NCBI RefSeq assembly: GCF_001612745.1
Contig: NZ_BDBA01000045.1
Location: 1 to 64,000, forward strand
Length of the DNA stretch: 64,000 bases
Origin: Nocardia amamiensis NBRC 102102
Lineage (GTDB): Bacteria; Actinomycetota; Actinomycetes; Mycobacteriales; Mycobacteriaceae
Direction: 5' to 3'
A program made the position numbers and the translations under genes. Under the pieces are notes generated by a model, which saw only the letters and a list, made by a program, of their open reading frames with translations, did not search any database and was not told the origin of the DNA. Positions 1 through 8,221 of this stretch are shown piece after piece (within the stretch, counting starts at the first letter, position 1; every line of letters starts with the position of its first letter).

Positions 1-326
1 GCAGCCTGTTGCGACTCACCCGGCACCGACTCACCCGGCACCGACTGACCCGGCTGGCCCTGACCAGGCTGGCCCTGACCCGGCACACCCGCCTGACCCG
101 GAACACCCTGCTGCCCAGCGGAACCTGGCTGGTCCGGCTGCCCCGCACCAGGTGCGCCATTCGACTGACCAGGTCCAGGCGACGGAGCACCCGGTTGCCA
201 GGGCGGCACCGTCCCGGGCCGGCTGCGCGGATTCCCCGAGCGATCCGACCACGGCGTCACCGGAACCGGCGGCGCCTCGACGTCTTCGCCCGGCTCGATC
301 TGTGGCTCTACTCCGGTAGGTGGCAT
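1..326 (-). CDS. Collagen-like Gly/Pro/Gln repeat protein, N-terminal part only
   Basis: Partial gene: the frame is open from an ATG at 324-326 to the left edge, so the C-terminus is outside the window. The first ~45 residues are acidic and proline-rich; after that the sequence becomes a run of Gly-X-Y-like units rich in Pro, Gln and Ser (units such as GQGQPG and SVPGES recur). No signal peptide or membrane segment is visible in this part. It starts 10 nt after the stop of the NlpC/P60-like gene and is the last visible gene of the conjugation-like operon. The repeat suggests an extended, possibly surface or scaffold segment; the function is unknown. The reading frame is certain only as far as the absence of stops and the coherent repeat show. 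Confidence 0.6.
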   Translation of the reverse strand, partial: MPPTGVEPQIEPGEDVEAPPVPVTPWSDRSGNPRSRPGTVPPWQPGAPSPGPGQSNGAPGAGQPDQPGSAGQQGVPGQAGVPGQGQPGQGQPGQSVPGESVPGESQQA

Positions 327-336
327 CGTGTAGTCG

Positions 337-1245
337 TCACATCCCGCTGCCGATGACTCGCTTCACACGCACGTCGTTGCTGCTGGGGATCGCCAGCTCC
401 ACGAACCCGCCGCTCCCCGGGTCGGCAGTGACGAGCTGGGTGGCGCTGATGGCGATTCCGACTCGGGTCGGCGCGTTGTTCCGGTAGTTCCAGAAGACCA
501 GATCACCCGCCGATAACGCGGACGGATCCACTCGCTGACCGCATACGCCCTGCGCCGCAACGGTATTCGGCAGCACCACAACCGCGACACCGGAGTCGTC
601 GGACTGTCCACATGGCCGCAGAGCAGAACCGCTCGGTCGCCCTGCGATGTCCGCGGAGGGCGGCTGCGTCGCCGGACCCGCAGTGAGTTCGCACCGTCCG
701 GTCGACTCTGCGACCGAGGCCCGGTAGATGACCGACCTGGTGAAGCCCGCTGCGTCCGCGCGTCCACCGGCGCCGTTCTGGGCTTCGCTCGCCGACGACG
801 CTGCGGCCAGCTGTGCGACCGCGAGTTCACGCGCGCACGCGGCGCCGATTCCCGAACTGCCCGCGAGCAAGGGTGGACTCTGGTACGGCGCGTGTTTCAG
901 CGCCGTGGCGCAGGCACGCTGCCAGTCGGACGCGCTGGTGTCGTCCGGTGCGATGGTGAATTCCGCGAACGGATTCGTGGTCGGAGCGGTGGACACACCG
1001 GCCGCCGGGGTGCTCCGCGCAGTCGGCAGCGACGCTGCCGAGGCCCGACTCGGAGTCACGGTCTGGGAGGGATCGGGCCCCACCGCACTGTCGCACTGGT
1101 AGTGCAGGTCCGACGCGATCGACGAGGTCGCGCCGCCGACCACGAGTACCACAGCGACGACCACTCCGAAGAGGCCCGTCGTGACCCCCAACACCACCCA
1201 AGCCCAGACCGGGATCATCGCGAGGATCAGGAGACGACCGATCAT
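337..1245 (-). CDS. NlpC/P60-like protein with catalytic residues missing
   Basis: 302 aa with an N-terminal hydrophobic segment (about residues 3-38) and a Ser/Thr/Pro/Ala-rich linker. The C-terminal region resembles NlpC/P60 peptidoglycan hydrolases: a motif AAGFTRSVIYRA (from about residue 165) sits where DCSGF...Y is expected, and LSAGDLVFWNY (about 244-254) followed by RVGIAIS matches the PGDLVFF...HVGIYIG core. The nucleophile Cys is Ala (165) and the catalytic His is Arg (261), so hydrolase activity looks lost. In Gram-positive conjugative elements a wall hydrolase of this family opens the cell wall for the transfer channel; this copy may keep only a structural role. It lies 60 nt downstream of the VirB6-like gene on the same strand. 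The family call is from motif reading. Confidence 0.55.
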   Translation of the reverse strand: MIGRLLILAMIPVWAWVVLGVTTGLFGVVVAVVLVVGGATSSIASDLHYQCDSAVGPDPSQTVTPSRASAASLPTARSTPAAGVSTAPTTNPFAEFTIAPDDTSASDWQRACATALKHAPYQSPPLLAGSSGIGAACARELAVAQLAAASSASEAQNGAGGRADAAGFTRSVIYRASVAESTGRCELTAGPATQPPSADIAGRPSGSALRPCGQSDDSGVAVVVLPNTVAAQGVCGQRVDPSALSAGDLVFWNYRNNAPTRVGIAISATQLVTADPGSGGFVELAIPSSNDVRVKRVIGSGM

Positions 1246-1305
1246 CGAATAATGCCCTTCTGTGAAATCCCACCCATTGCTCAGCGCTTGGAACAGCGGT
1301 GCCGG

Positions 1306-3816
1306 TCAGGGGCGCCGGAATCTGAGGTCATTCAGCAGATTCTCCGGGATGTGCTCGTTTGGATCTACATTCCCGGCGTGCACCGGGAGTGGGGTCCTGA
1401 CGGGATCCGGTTGCGCAAGCGAGACAGCACCCGTGATATTCCGCCCTGCTTCCCATTGGTTCGTCATGGCGGCTTTGTCGATCTCGGAACGTAGCACCCG
1501 GACCCGCTCCAAGTCGGCGGGATTCTGTGCCACCCAAGTGGTGGCGGCCTGGACTCGGAGCGCATGCTCGTTCGAGAGCCACTGCCTCATCCGGTCGGCT
1601 TCGATTTGTGTCACGTTTTCCGTCACCCCGCCGGTGAGTCTCAAAGTTCCGCCATCAGCTGAGTTGGCAGCCTCCCGCAGGCTCGTGATGAAGTCCTCAT
1701 GGGGCGTTCGGATATACGAATTCCCGACTTCGGTCAGCCTCCTCCCGCGCGGTACTGTGTCGCCGAGCTGGACACCGCCGGAATAATCACCTCGATACCG
1801 ATCGACAGAGGCTTCCAACCCGTGGAACCTGGCCATCGCCATCCCTCCCCCCGGATTTCTGATGGCGTCCCGCTCGAAATGCTTATGGGCAGCGACGACG
1901 TGACCGAGGTGCGTCGAGGCGAGTGGCTCCTTATCCGCGTGCCGAATGATGTCCACTCGTACGTCGGTGGCCAACCGCGCTTCTTCCTCGCTCATACCGC
2001 CCATCATGAGGGCGGTGAACAAACCGCCCGTCAGGCCTGTCGCGTGCGTGACATTCTCCGCGGCGAAGGCGGCCCTTCTCATCCTGCCCCCGCCATACAC
2101 CCTGGAACGTCTCATACCGGCCCGCGCCACATTTGCCGACCAAACGCGATCGTGCGCATTAGCGTGCGCGGCTTCTCGCAGGTCCCTGGACGACAGGCCC
2201 CTCGCCTTGACCTTCTTGTCGAGGTGGTCAAGCCTGGACCAACGACTGAGCGGGTTGTTGCGGCCGGCGAGCAAGCCGGTGATCGGCGAGTTGTTGATAG
2301 TGCTGGCCGCGGCGAGCATTCCGAGCGTGGACATCGAGTTGTTCGCACCCGAGTTGCCCATTCCCAGAGCGTTGCCACCGCCACCACCCGACCCCCCACT
2401 CGAACCGCCGTTCTGTATCGCCAGCGCGAACCGGTTGGCTATCCAATCATTGCCGCTGTCCAGACTCTTGCTGAGGCGCCGTAGCTGCACGATGGCGACG
2501 ATCTCGACGATCGCCCCGATGACGAACACCGCCATGACCTGGCCCCGGGCCTGTTGGAACAGACTGCCCATGAACAGCTCGTAGAGGCCCAAAAAGATTA
2601 CAAAGACGGCCATCCGAAACGCGGAGATGAAGCCGTGGACCACGCACCGGACGGTGAACGTCTGCGTCGGCCCGTATACGAACCCACCAGCGGCGAACCC
2701 GAAGATCGTCATAAACCCGTAGTAGATCGTGTCGAGCGCAGCCCAGATGATTTTAATGGCCATGTACACGGCGAACAGCAGCAGGATGACCGCGCACAGC
2801 AACAGCAGCAGTCCGGCTCCGATTTGGCCTACGCTCGGATTATCAGCCGCGGCGTAGGCGACGCTGTCGCCGCACGACTTCATGCCATTCTTGACGCGGT
2901 CTTCATCACCGGCCATGACACCGGCCGACCACGCCGCTTTGCAGGACGGCCGGTCGTCCACGACATGCCCGAAGTTCCACACCTGCAACGGACGCCGCAC
3001 GAAATTGTCCGCCATCTGCGCCTGCATCGTGGCTACCAGCTGGTTCGGATCCGGGTTGCTGTTGCCATTCAAGCCGGCCGCGACCGAGATACCGAGGTCA
3101 CGCCCCTGCACCAGCAACCCGTGCGAGGACAAGACCTCGGCCAGCGGGTCGGCCAAGAACACCGGCCCGAGGATCGCCACTCCCACCATCGTCACGACCT
3201 GCGTGGCGGCCTTCGCCGAATAACCGCGCACGAAGAAGAACGCCACGGGGACTGAACCGATCGCCACGAAAGTCACCAACACCATCGGCGTCGCGATCTG
3301 CCCGGTGAAGTTTTCGGCCACCCCACGCAACGGCGCGGCGAACATGTTCAGCCACCCGAAATCCAGTGTCTCATTGGGCAACCAGACGAAGGTCGTCGTA
3401 ATGGGATGCCATATCGCGAAGAAAAGAATGATCAGGCTCCACAGTACAAGCCTTCCGAGGTCCAGGCTCCACACGCTGCCGCGATTGCTGACGAACATGT
3501 AACTCGAAACATTGACGCCTGACGAGTCCTTGATATCCATCCAGCCGAGCGCGCTGTTGGGCGCCGCCGCCGGCGTGACGGTACTGCTCTGCGCCATGGA
3601 TACTGCGGAGATGAGGCCCGGGAATACGAATACGACGAAAAGGGCGATGAGAATCCACGCGGTCCAGCGCCGACGGCGACTCGCGGCGATCCAGGCACGA
3701 CATCGCCGGAACACTACCTGCGGTCGGTAACGCTCCGTATCCCAGAACTGCGGTTCCCACGGCATCCCGAAGGAAGGCTGGTCTGATCGAAAGGTCGGCT
3801 GGAGACGAGCATTCAT
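1306..3816 (-). CDS. VirB6/TrbL-like polytopic membrane protein of conjugation system
   Basis: 836 aa. An N-terminal cytoplasmic stretch is followed by about eight hydrophobic segments between residues ~50 and ~450 (one early near 51-71, a cluster at 125-225, another at 330-450). After these come a Gly/Ser/Asn-rich linker (~470-500) and a large soluble, charged C-terminal half. This layout matches the VirB6/TcpH-type inner-membrane channel component of Gram-positive type IV secretion. The start ATG overlaps the stop of the VirB4-like ATPase gene (3813-3816), so the two are translationally coupled. A periplasmic-side loop between the TM clusters has several Cys residues. The function is inferred from topology and neighbours rather than from a catalytic motif. 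Confidence 0.65.
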   Translation of the reverse strand: MNARLQPTFRSDQPSFGMPWEPQFWDTERYRPQVVFRRCRAWIAASRRRRWTAWILIALFVVFVFPGLISAVSMAQSSTVTPAAAPNSALGWMDIKDSSGVNVSSYMFVSNRGSVWSLDLGRLVLWSLIILFFAIWHPITTTFVWLPNETLDFGWLNMFAAPLRGVAENFTGQIATPMVLVTFVAIGSVPVAFFFVRGYSAKAATQVVTMVGVAILGPVFLADPLAEVLSSHGLLVQGRDLGISVAAGLNGNSNPDPNQLVATMQAQMADNFVRRPLQVWNFGHVVDDRPSCKAAWSAGVMAGDEDRVKNGMKSCGDSVAYAAADNPSVGQIGAGLLLLLCAVILLLFAVYMAIKIIWAALDTIYYGFMTIFGFAAGGFVYGPTQTFTVRCVVHGFISAFRMAVFVIFLGLYELFMGSLFQQARGQVMAVFVIGAIVEIVAIVQLRRLSKSLDSGNDWIANRFALAIQNGGSSGGSGGGGGNALGMGNSGANNSMSTLGMLAAASTINNSPITGLLAGRNNPLSRWSRLDHLDKKVKARGLSSRDLREAAHANAHDRVWSANVARAGMRRSRVYGGGRMRRAAFAAENVTHATGLTGGLFTALMMGGMSEEEARLATDVRVDIIRHADKEPLASTHLGHVVAAHKHFERDAIRNPGGGMAMARFHGLEASVDRYRGDYSGGVQLGDTVPRGRRLTEVGNSYIRTPHEDFITSLREAANSADGGTLRLTGGVTENVTQIEADRMRQWLSNEHALRVQAATTWVAQNPADLERVRVLRSEIDKAAMTNQWEAGRNITGAVSLAQPDPVRTPLPVHAGNVDPNEHIPENLLNDLRFRRP

Positions 3817-6341
3817 GGTCGTACCGGTCGTTCCGAAAGGGCGGAGCGGAGGCCTGCGACGCTGGTCGGGGTGCTGGTGATCGCCGCGGCGCGGTCCGGA
3901 CGCGCCGGGCCGAGCACCTTACCCCGACCGATGCGGTTGAGCGCGTCACGCATGAACATCTCACCGCGACGCTCCTCGGGCACCTGACGCCCGGGACCGA
4001 CTGGAGGCGAGGTCTCTTCGCGAAGGATCTGCAGCAGGAAGGGCGCCTCCTCCAGATCGACGCCGAGCCACTCCAAGCTGTTGCGCGCCAAGGTTTCGTC
4101 GCGCTGGCGGAAGATGAACCGGTTGGGGATGAGGTTGTGCGCCGCGCCCTGGAAGTCGGTCGCCGGATCATGCGAGGCCAGACCGATCGCGGCCAGGTGC
4201 TTGCGGCCGTCACGACTGAAGTCCGAGGTGACCGCGGCACCGACCTGCGTTTGCGTGAAGTGGTGCGCCTCATCGCCGACCAGGAGGCCGAACCGGCCGT
4301 TGTCGTTGAGAAACGCCTCGCGCGCCGCGACGCCGACCAGCTCGTACAGCGCGGTGCCGAGCCGTTTGGTCAGCGGCAATCGGTTGTACAGATGCGGGGT
4401 GGTGAGTTCCTCGGCCGTCGGCAACTGCAAGTTGTGGCTGCGCACAACGGTCGCGGCGGCATCGAGGCGCAACGGGCGCAGCTTGGGGTCGAACAGCACC
4501 GGCACCCGCTCGACCACGGTGCCGAGCCGCGCCGCGAGATCGGCGTACTCTTCACCCTGGCCTGGGTGATCTCGCAACCGCCGCACGACATGGAACAGAT
4601 CCAGCAGGCTCTTGATCCCGTGCTCGGCCATTCCTCTCGGCGACAGCAGATTGCTCACCGCGGCGCCCGCACCGGAGGTCGGTGACAGGTCGAGCAGCGG
4701 CAGGATCGAGTCCAGTGCGCGTTCGCCCGCGATCCGCGGGTCGAACAATCGCAGCGGGTCCAGCGACACCGTCGGATCGGCCAGATCGATGATGACCGCG
4801 TCATCGATCGACTGCGCGAAATGCTCCCATTCGCCGACCTGACTGCGGTCGATGGCGAGGAACTGCCCGCCCATGTCGTGCACGAGCACCGCCATCAGCT
4901 TGAGGAAATACGACTTGCCCGAACCGAGTTCGCCGGTCACCGCGAACGAGGCGGACAGGTCGTGCAGCGCGGCCTCCATGATGCCGAAGTGGATCGGCTC
5001 GAAATGGCCCGACAGCAGGTTGACCCCGATCACCGGCCCGCTGTCGTCGCCGATCTGGCTGGTAGTGAACGGCACGAAACCGGCCCACATGTCCGAGGGG
5101 AGGATATGGGCGTAATCGTCGAAGGCTCGCCGCGGCGGGCTGCCGGGAATGAACATCGACCACAGGTCGACTTGCGCGCCGACCGGCGCGGTCATCTCCA
5201 CCTGGAACCGCTTGTAGCGGCGCTTGAGCGTGTTGACCGCGTCCATGGTGGCGTCCCGCGACGGTCCGCCGATGGCGACGACGGTGGTGAACGAGACCTC
5301 CGATTCACCGCCGTTGACCTCGAAGTGGTGGTTGTACTCGCCGAGCATCTGCGCCTTCGAGGTCAGCGTGTTCTGCGCGAACGAGATCTCCTGGTCCCGC
5401 TGATCCATCTGCTCACCGAGCCGTCGCAGGCTGAGCTCGTTGTTCTTGAGGACCTGGTCGGCGGGTTTGGTGGAGATCCGCATGGCCCAGTCGACGGTCA
5501 CGTCGCCGAGGCCCTCGAGCACGTTCAGAAACTCGCTGCCGCCGGGAAATGTCATCCCCGCGTAAGGGAACGAATGCGGCGTCAGCATCGCCTGGTAGGA
5601 GGGACGGTACTCGTAATCCGGCTGCACCACCTTGATCACGGGGACGAACGACGGCCGGAGACGCCGATTGCTGTCGGCCTGGGCGCCCTCGTCGAGCGCC
5701 GCGGAGCCGAACACCGCCGCCGTCGCGTCATCGAGCGCGCCCGCCCGGGTCGGTGCCACCGGGTCCCCCGCCGCGCCGCGCGAGAGATAGTGCTCCCACA
5801 GCCATTGGAACAGGGCGGCGGGCACCGGAACGGGATCGAAGTCACCGCCGATCCTGGACAGGATCTCGTTCGCCTTCTCGTCGTAGGCGTCGAGGTCGGC
5901 CCGGGAGATCGCCGTCGCATCAATCGTGGTTGTGCTGCCGCGCCACAGGCGCGACAACGCGGAAATGCTGGAGTTGCTGGCGCCGACCGGGATCGACAGC
6001 AGGAAGATGCGGGTCTGCGGCATGATCGCGTTGACGCGCTCGTAGGAGGCGACCACCTCGTCCGCGTAATCCTCGCACTCGTCCAGGTCGACGCCCTCCA
6101 CCATCTTGGTGAGCACGTCGATCGTATTCAGCCGCGCCTGGATGCCCAGCAGCAGCGAGCCATTCGGCAAGTTGGTGACCAGCGCGTGATGCGCCGCCTT
6201 CACGTCGTGCTTGTCGCCGGCCTTGCGCAATCCGTAGCCGAGCGGATTGATGAAGTAGGTCGCGGTGACCAGACCCGAATGGGTGAACTGGAGATTTCCG
6301 CGAATCGCCGCGGTGGGCTGGAGATCTCGTCCGAGTGCCAT
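3813..6341 (-). CDS. VirB4/TcpF-type conjugation ATPase
   Basis: 842 aa. The Walker A motif GELGSGKS lies at about residues 470-477 and Walker B plus a following acidic-His stretch (LLVGDEAHHF) at about 686-695, as in the VirB4/TraE branch of the HerA/FtsK AAA superfamily that powers type IV secretion. The first ~400 residues resemble the N-terminal domain that docks VirB4 to the membrane channel. No membrane segment is evident, so it is probably a peripheral cytoplasmic ATPase. Its start overlaps the stop of the upstream TcpE-like gene (ATGA at 6341), and its own stop overlaps the next start. It is the most securely identified member of this operon. Confidence 0.82.
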   Translation of the reverse strand: MALGRDLQPTAAIRGNLQFTHSGLVTATYFINPLGYGLRKAGDKHDVKAAHHALVTNLPNGSLLLGIQARLNTIDVLTKMVEGVDLDECEDYADEVVASYERVNAIMPQTRIFLLSIPVGASNSSISALSRLWRGSTTTIDATAISRADLDAYDEKANEILSRIGGDFDPVPVPAALFQWLWEHYLSRGAAGDPVAPTRAGALDDATAAVFGSAALDEGAQADSNRRLRPSFVPVIKVVQPDYEYRPSYQAMLTPHSFPYAGMTFPGGSEFLNVLEGLGDVTVDWAMRISTKPADQVLKNNELSLRRLGEQMDQRDQEISFAQNTLTSKAQMLGEYNHHFEVNGGESEVSFTTVVAIGGPSRDATMDAVNTLKRRYKRFQVEMTAPVGAQVDLWSMFIPGSPPRRAFDDYAHILPSDMWAGFVPFTTSQIGDDSGPVIGVNLLSGHFEPIHFGIMEAALHDLSASFAVTGELGSGKSYFLKLMAVLVHDMGGQFLAIDRSQVGEWEHFAQSIDDAVIIDLADPTVSLDPLRLFDPRIAGERALDSILPLLDLSPTSGAGAAVSNLLSPRGMAEHGIKSLLDLFHVVRRLRDHPGQGEEYADLAARLGTVVERVPVLFDPKLRPLRLDAAATVVRSHNLQLPTAEELTTPHLYNRLPLTKRLGTALYELVGVAAREAFLNDNGRFGLLVGDEAHHFTQTQVGAAVTSDFSRDGRKHLAAIGLASHDPATDFQGAAHNLIPNRFIFRQRDETLARNSLEWLGVDLEEAPFLLQILREETSPPVGPGRQVPEERRGEMFMRDALNRIGRGKVLGPARPDRAAAITSTPTSVAGLRSALSERPVRP

Positions 6342-6874
6342 CAGGGGCGTCCTCCGGATGCCGGGCCGTTGCCATTGCCGTTCAATCGCTGCTGCAGGTC
6401 GGCGCCGTTGCCGCCCGCGGCGACCGCCTCGAGCAGCCGGAGGCCGGGCTTCGGTTCGACAGCCGCGGCCGTTCCCGGGCGGTCGGGCAGCAAGAGCACC
6501 ACGGTCTCCTCGATGAACATGGTGTGGCGCACCGAGTCATTGTTGATCGGCATCCCCGAGGCGGACACCGGCTTGCGGTGGACGATGAGCCTGCCCAGCC
6601 ACAGAGCGCGCGAGGTCATCCGCACGCCGGTGTACGGCACGAGTCCGACCGCGAAGACGGCGACAATGGTCAGCGCGAGACCGGCGATGAAGGTGACCGC
6701 CGGGTTGACCGGAAGAGTCATCGCGGACACCGACGTGATCAGCAGCAACACCGCGCCGGTGCCGACCTGAGGCAGGGTGTAGGGGCCGAACGGGAGTTTC
6801 TGCCCGTTCTGTGCCTTGCCGATCATCGTGGGCACACGTTTGATCGGCGTGAACACCTTGATTACCTGCGTCAC
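6341..6874 (-). CDS. TcpE-family conjugal transfer membrane protein
   Basis: 177 aa. A short basic N-terminus is followed by two closely spaced hydrophobic segments (about residues 35-57 and 60-80), a basic stretch (RALWLGRLIVHRK) and a hydrophilic Gly/Asn-rich tail. This is the architecture of TcpE (PF12648-type), a membrane partner of the VirB4-like ATPase in Tn916/ICEBs1/pCW3-type transfer systems. The start codon overlaps the stop of the preceding small membrane protein, and the stop overlaps the start of the ATPase. Identification rests on topology and conserved position. Confidence 0.65.
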   Translation of the reverse strand: MTQVIKVFTPIKRVPTMIGKAQNGQKLPFGPYTLPQVGTGAVLLLITSVSAMTLPVNPAVTFIAGLALTIVAVFAVGLVPYTGVRMTSRALWLGRLIVHRKPVSASGMPINNDSVRHTMFIEETVVLLLPDRPGTAAAVEPKPGLRLLEAVAAGGNGADLQQRLNGNGNGPASGGRP

Positions 6875-7131
6875 CGATAACCGCCGACCGGGTGATCAGG
6901 AACGATGAGGTTCGCATCGGTCCGCGCGTAGTTGATCGTCGTAGGCAGAATCCAGATCACCACCCCGGCCATGATCCCGGAGAAGAAGACGACGATGATC
7001 CTTGCCGGAGACAGTCTGGATTTCGCCCCTTCGGAAATCACCACACCGATGGTGATAATGGCGATGATGATCAGCCCGCCCCATCGGACAAAGATCAGGA
7101 TGCCATAGAGGATGTTGCTCAGATTACCCAT
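6871..7131 (-). CDS. Small two-TM membrane protein of the conjugation operon
   Basis: 86 aa from an ATG at 7129-7131 preceded by an AGAGAGG-type ribosome site; the frame is open further upstream but the extension is Arg-rich and overlaps the previous gene. Two hydrophobic helices (about residues 8-32 and 43-65) are linked by a short basic loop. Size, topology and position between TcpC-like and TcpE-like genes resemble TcpD/VirB3-type small proteins, but no sequence motif proves it. It starts 16 nt after the TcpC-like stop and overlaps the TcpE-like start. Confidence 0.6.
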   Translation of the reverse strand: MGNLSNILYGILIFVRWGGLIIIAIITIGVVISEGAKSRLSPARIIVVFFSGIMAGVVIWILPTTINYARTDANLIVPDHPVGGYR

Positions 7132-7147
7132 CGGGCTGCCTCTCTGA

Positions 7148-8185
7148 TCAATTCTGTGTCGCCGGCGGAATCTGTACCGACGTCGAGGGTGACGAGGTCG
7201 AAGTGGGCGGCGCGCCGCCGCGGGAATCCTGACCGACGACCACCGCCAGCGGACTCGACAGGGCGGGAATCGGATCGATGGACGCCACCTGCCACTGGCC
7301 GGCATTGCGGATCATCGTCAGCGGGTAGGCCAGCGTGGCGGTTGCGCCGGTATCGGCTTTGGGGTTCACGGTGGCCAGCACTTGGGCTTTCGCGGCGGAG
7401 GATCCGCAGCCCGCGTCATCCGCGCTGAGCGAAACGAGCTCGACCGCGGTGAAGGGGGCGGGTTTCAGCGCGGCCAAGCCGGCATCCGGTGTGGTGTAGC
7501 GCGCCACGTCACCGGTTCCTGCCAGCAGGGCGCCAAGGAATCCCGCCGCCACCTGCGCCAGCGGCGTATCCGCTGCACAGGGCGAGCCATACGCCAGTTT
7601 CAGATCGACGCCCTTGGCGGGGGGTTGGACTACCGCGGGCACCGACAGCGCACGTAATCGTCCGTCGGACACCGACACCGCGACCCGGTAGAACTGCCGC
7701 GTCTCCGGAGCCGTGGCCGCGCCACTCTTTCCGACTCGCACCGATACCGTCACCGACCAGACATCGAGCCCACCCGTCGATACCGCGCGCGAGACATAGA
7801 CGACCGACGGGTCGGAGACCTGCCGTGCGGACGAAGGCAGCGCGATCTGCTGATTCGAGCCGACGAATTCGCCGATCCGATCCTGCTGCCCCGCAACGGC
7901 GGTGAGGTAGGTGACGACGAACTGCTCTGCGAAAGAACCGGCCAATTGCGCACGCCCGACAATTGCTGTGGTCGAATCGTCCGACGGCGGGGGCGGGCCG
8001 GAATCGAAGACGCTGAGAATCGCGTGGCCACCCCCGAGCACGGCGAGCACGGCGAGCACCGCGACCACCACATTGTCGCGACGGCGGCGGGCGGCCATCC
8101 GGCGAAGCAGAGCCTCACCCGAATCTGCCTGCCCACGAACCACTGTCCTCACTCCCGAAATGGTAGAGAGCGCAGGCCGTCCCAA
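7148..8185 (-). CDS. TcpC-like (VirB8-type) conjugal transfer protein
   Basis: 345 aa. A basic N-terminus precedes one transmembrane helix (about residues 38-60), after which the rest is predicted outside the membrane. The extracytoplasmic part has two similar halves with alternating strands, as in TcpC (PF12642-type), whose two NTF2-like/VirB8-like domains assemble the transfer channel. The C-terminal tail is low-complexity Ser/Thr/Pro. It is the first of the tightly packed transfer genes, 36 nt downstream of the PAS-like gene. No catalytic motif is expected in this family. Confidence 0.65.
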   Translation of the reverse strand: MGRPALSTISGVRTVVRGQADSGEALLRRMAARRRRDNVVVAVLAVLAVLGGGHAILSVFDSGPPPPSDDSTTAIVGRAQLAGSFAEQFVVTYLTAVAGQQDRIGEFVGSNQQIALPSSARQVSDPSVVYVSRAVSTGGLDVWSVTVSVRVGKSGAATAPETRQFYRVAVSVSDGRLRALSVPAVVQPPAKGVDLKLAYGSPCAADTPLAQVAAGFLGALLAGTGDVARYTTPDAGLAALKPAPFTAVELVSLSADDAGCGSSAAKAQVLATVNPKADTGATATLAYPLTMIRNAGQWQVASIDPIPALSSPLAVVVGQDSRGGAPPTSTSSPSTSVQIPPATQN

Positions 8186-8221
8186 CCGGCCGGTAGTTCC
8201 CAGTAGTGGGAACCAAAAGTC

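Noticed and set aside
4821..6770. 649-codon plus-strand open frame
   Set aside because: Mirror of the VirB4-like ATPase, which has clear Walker motifs on the other strand.
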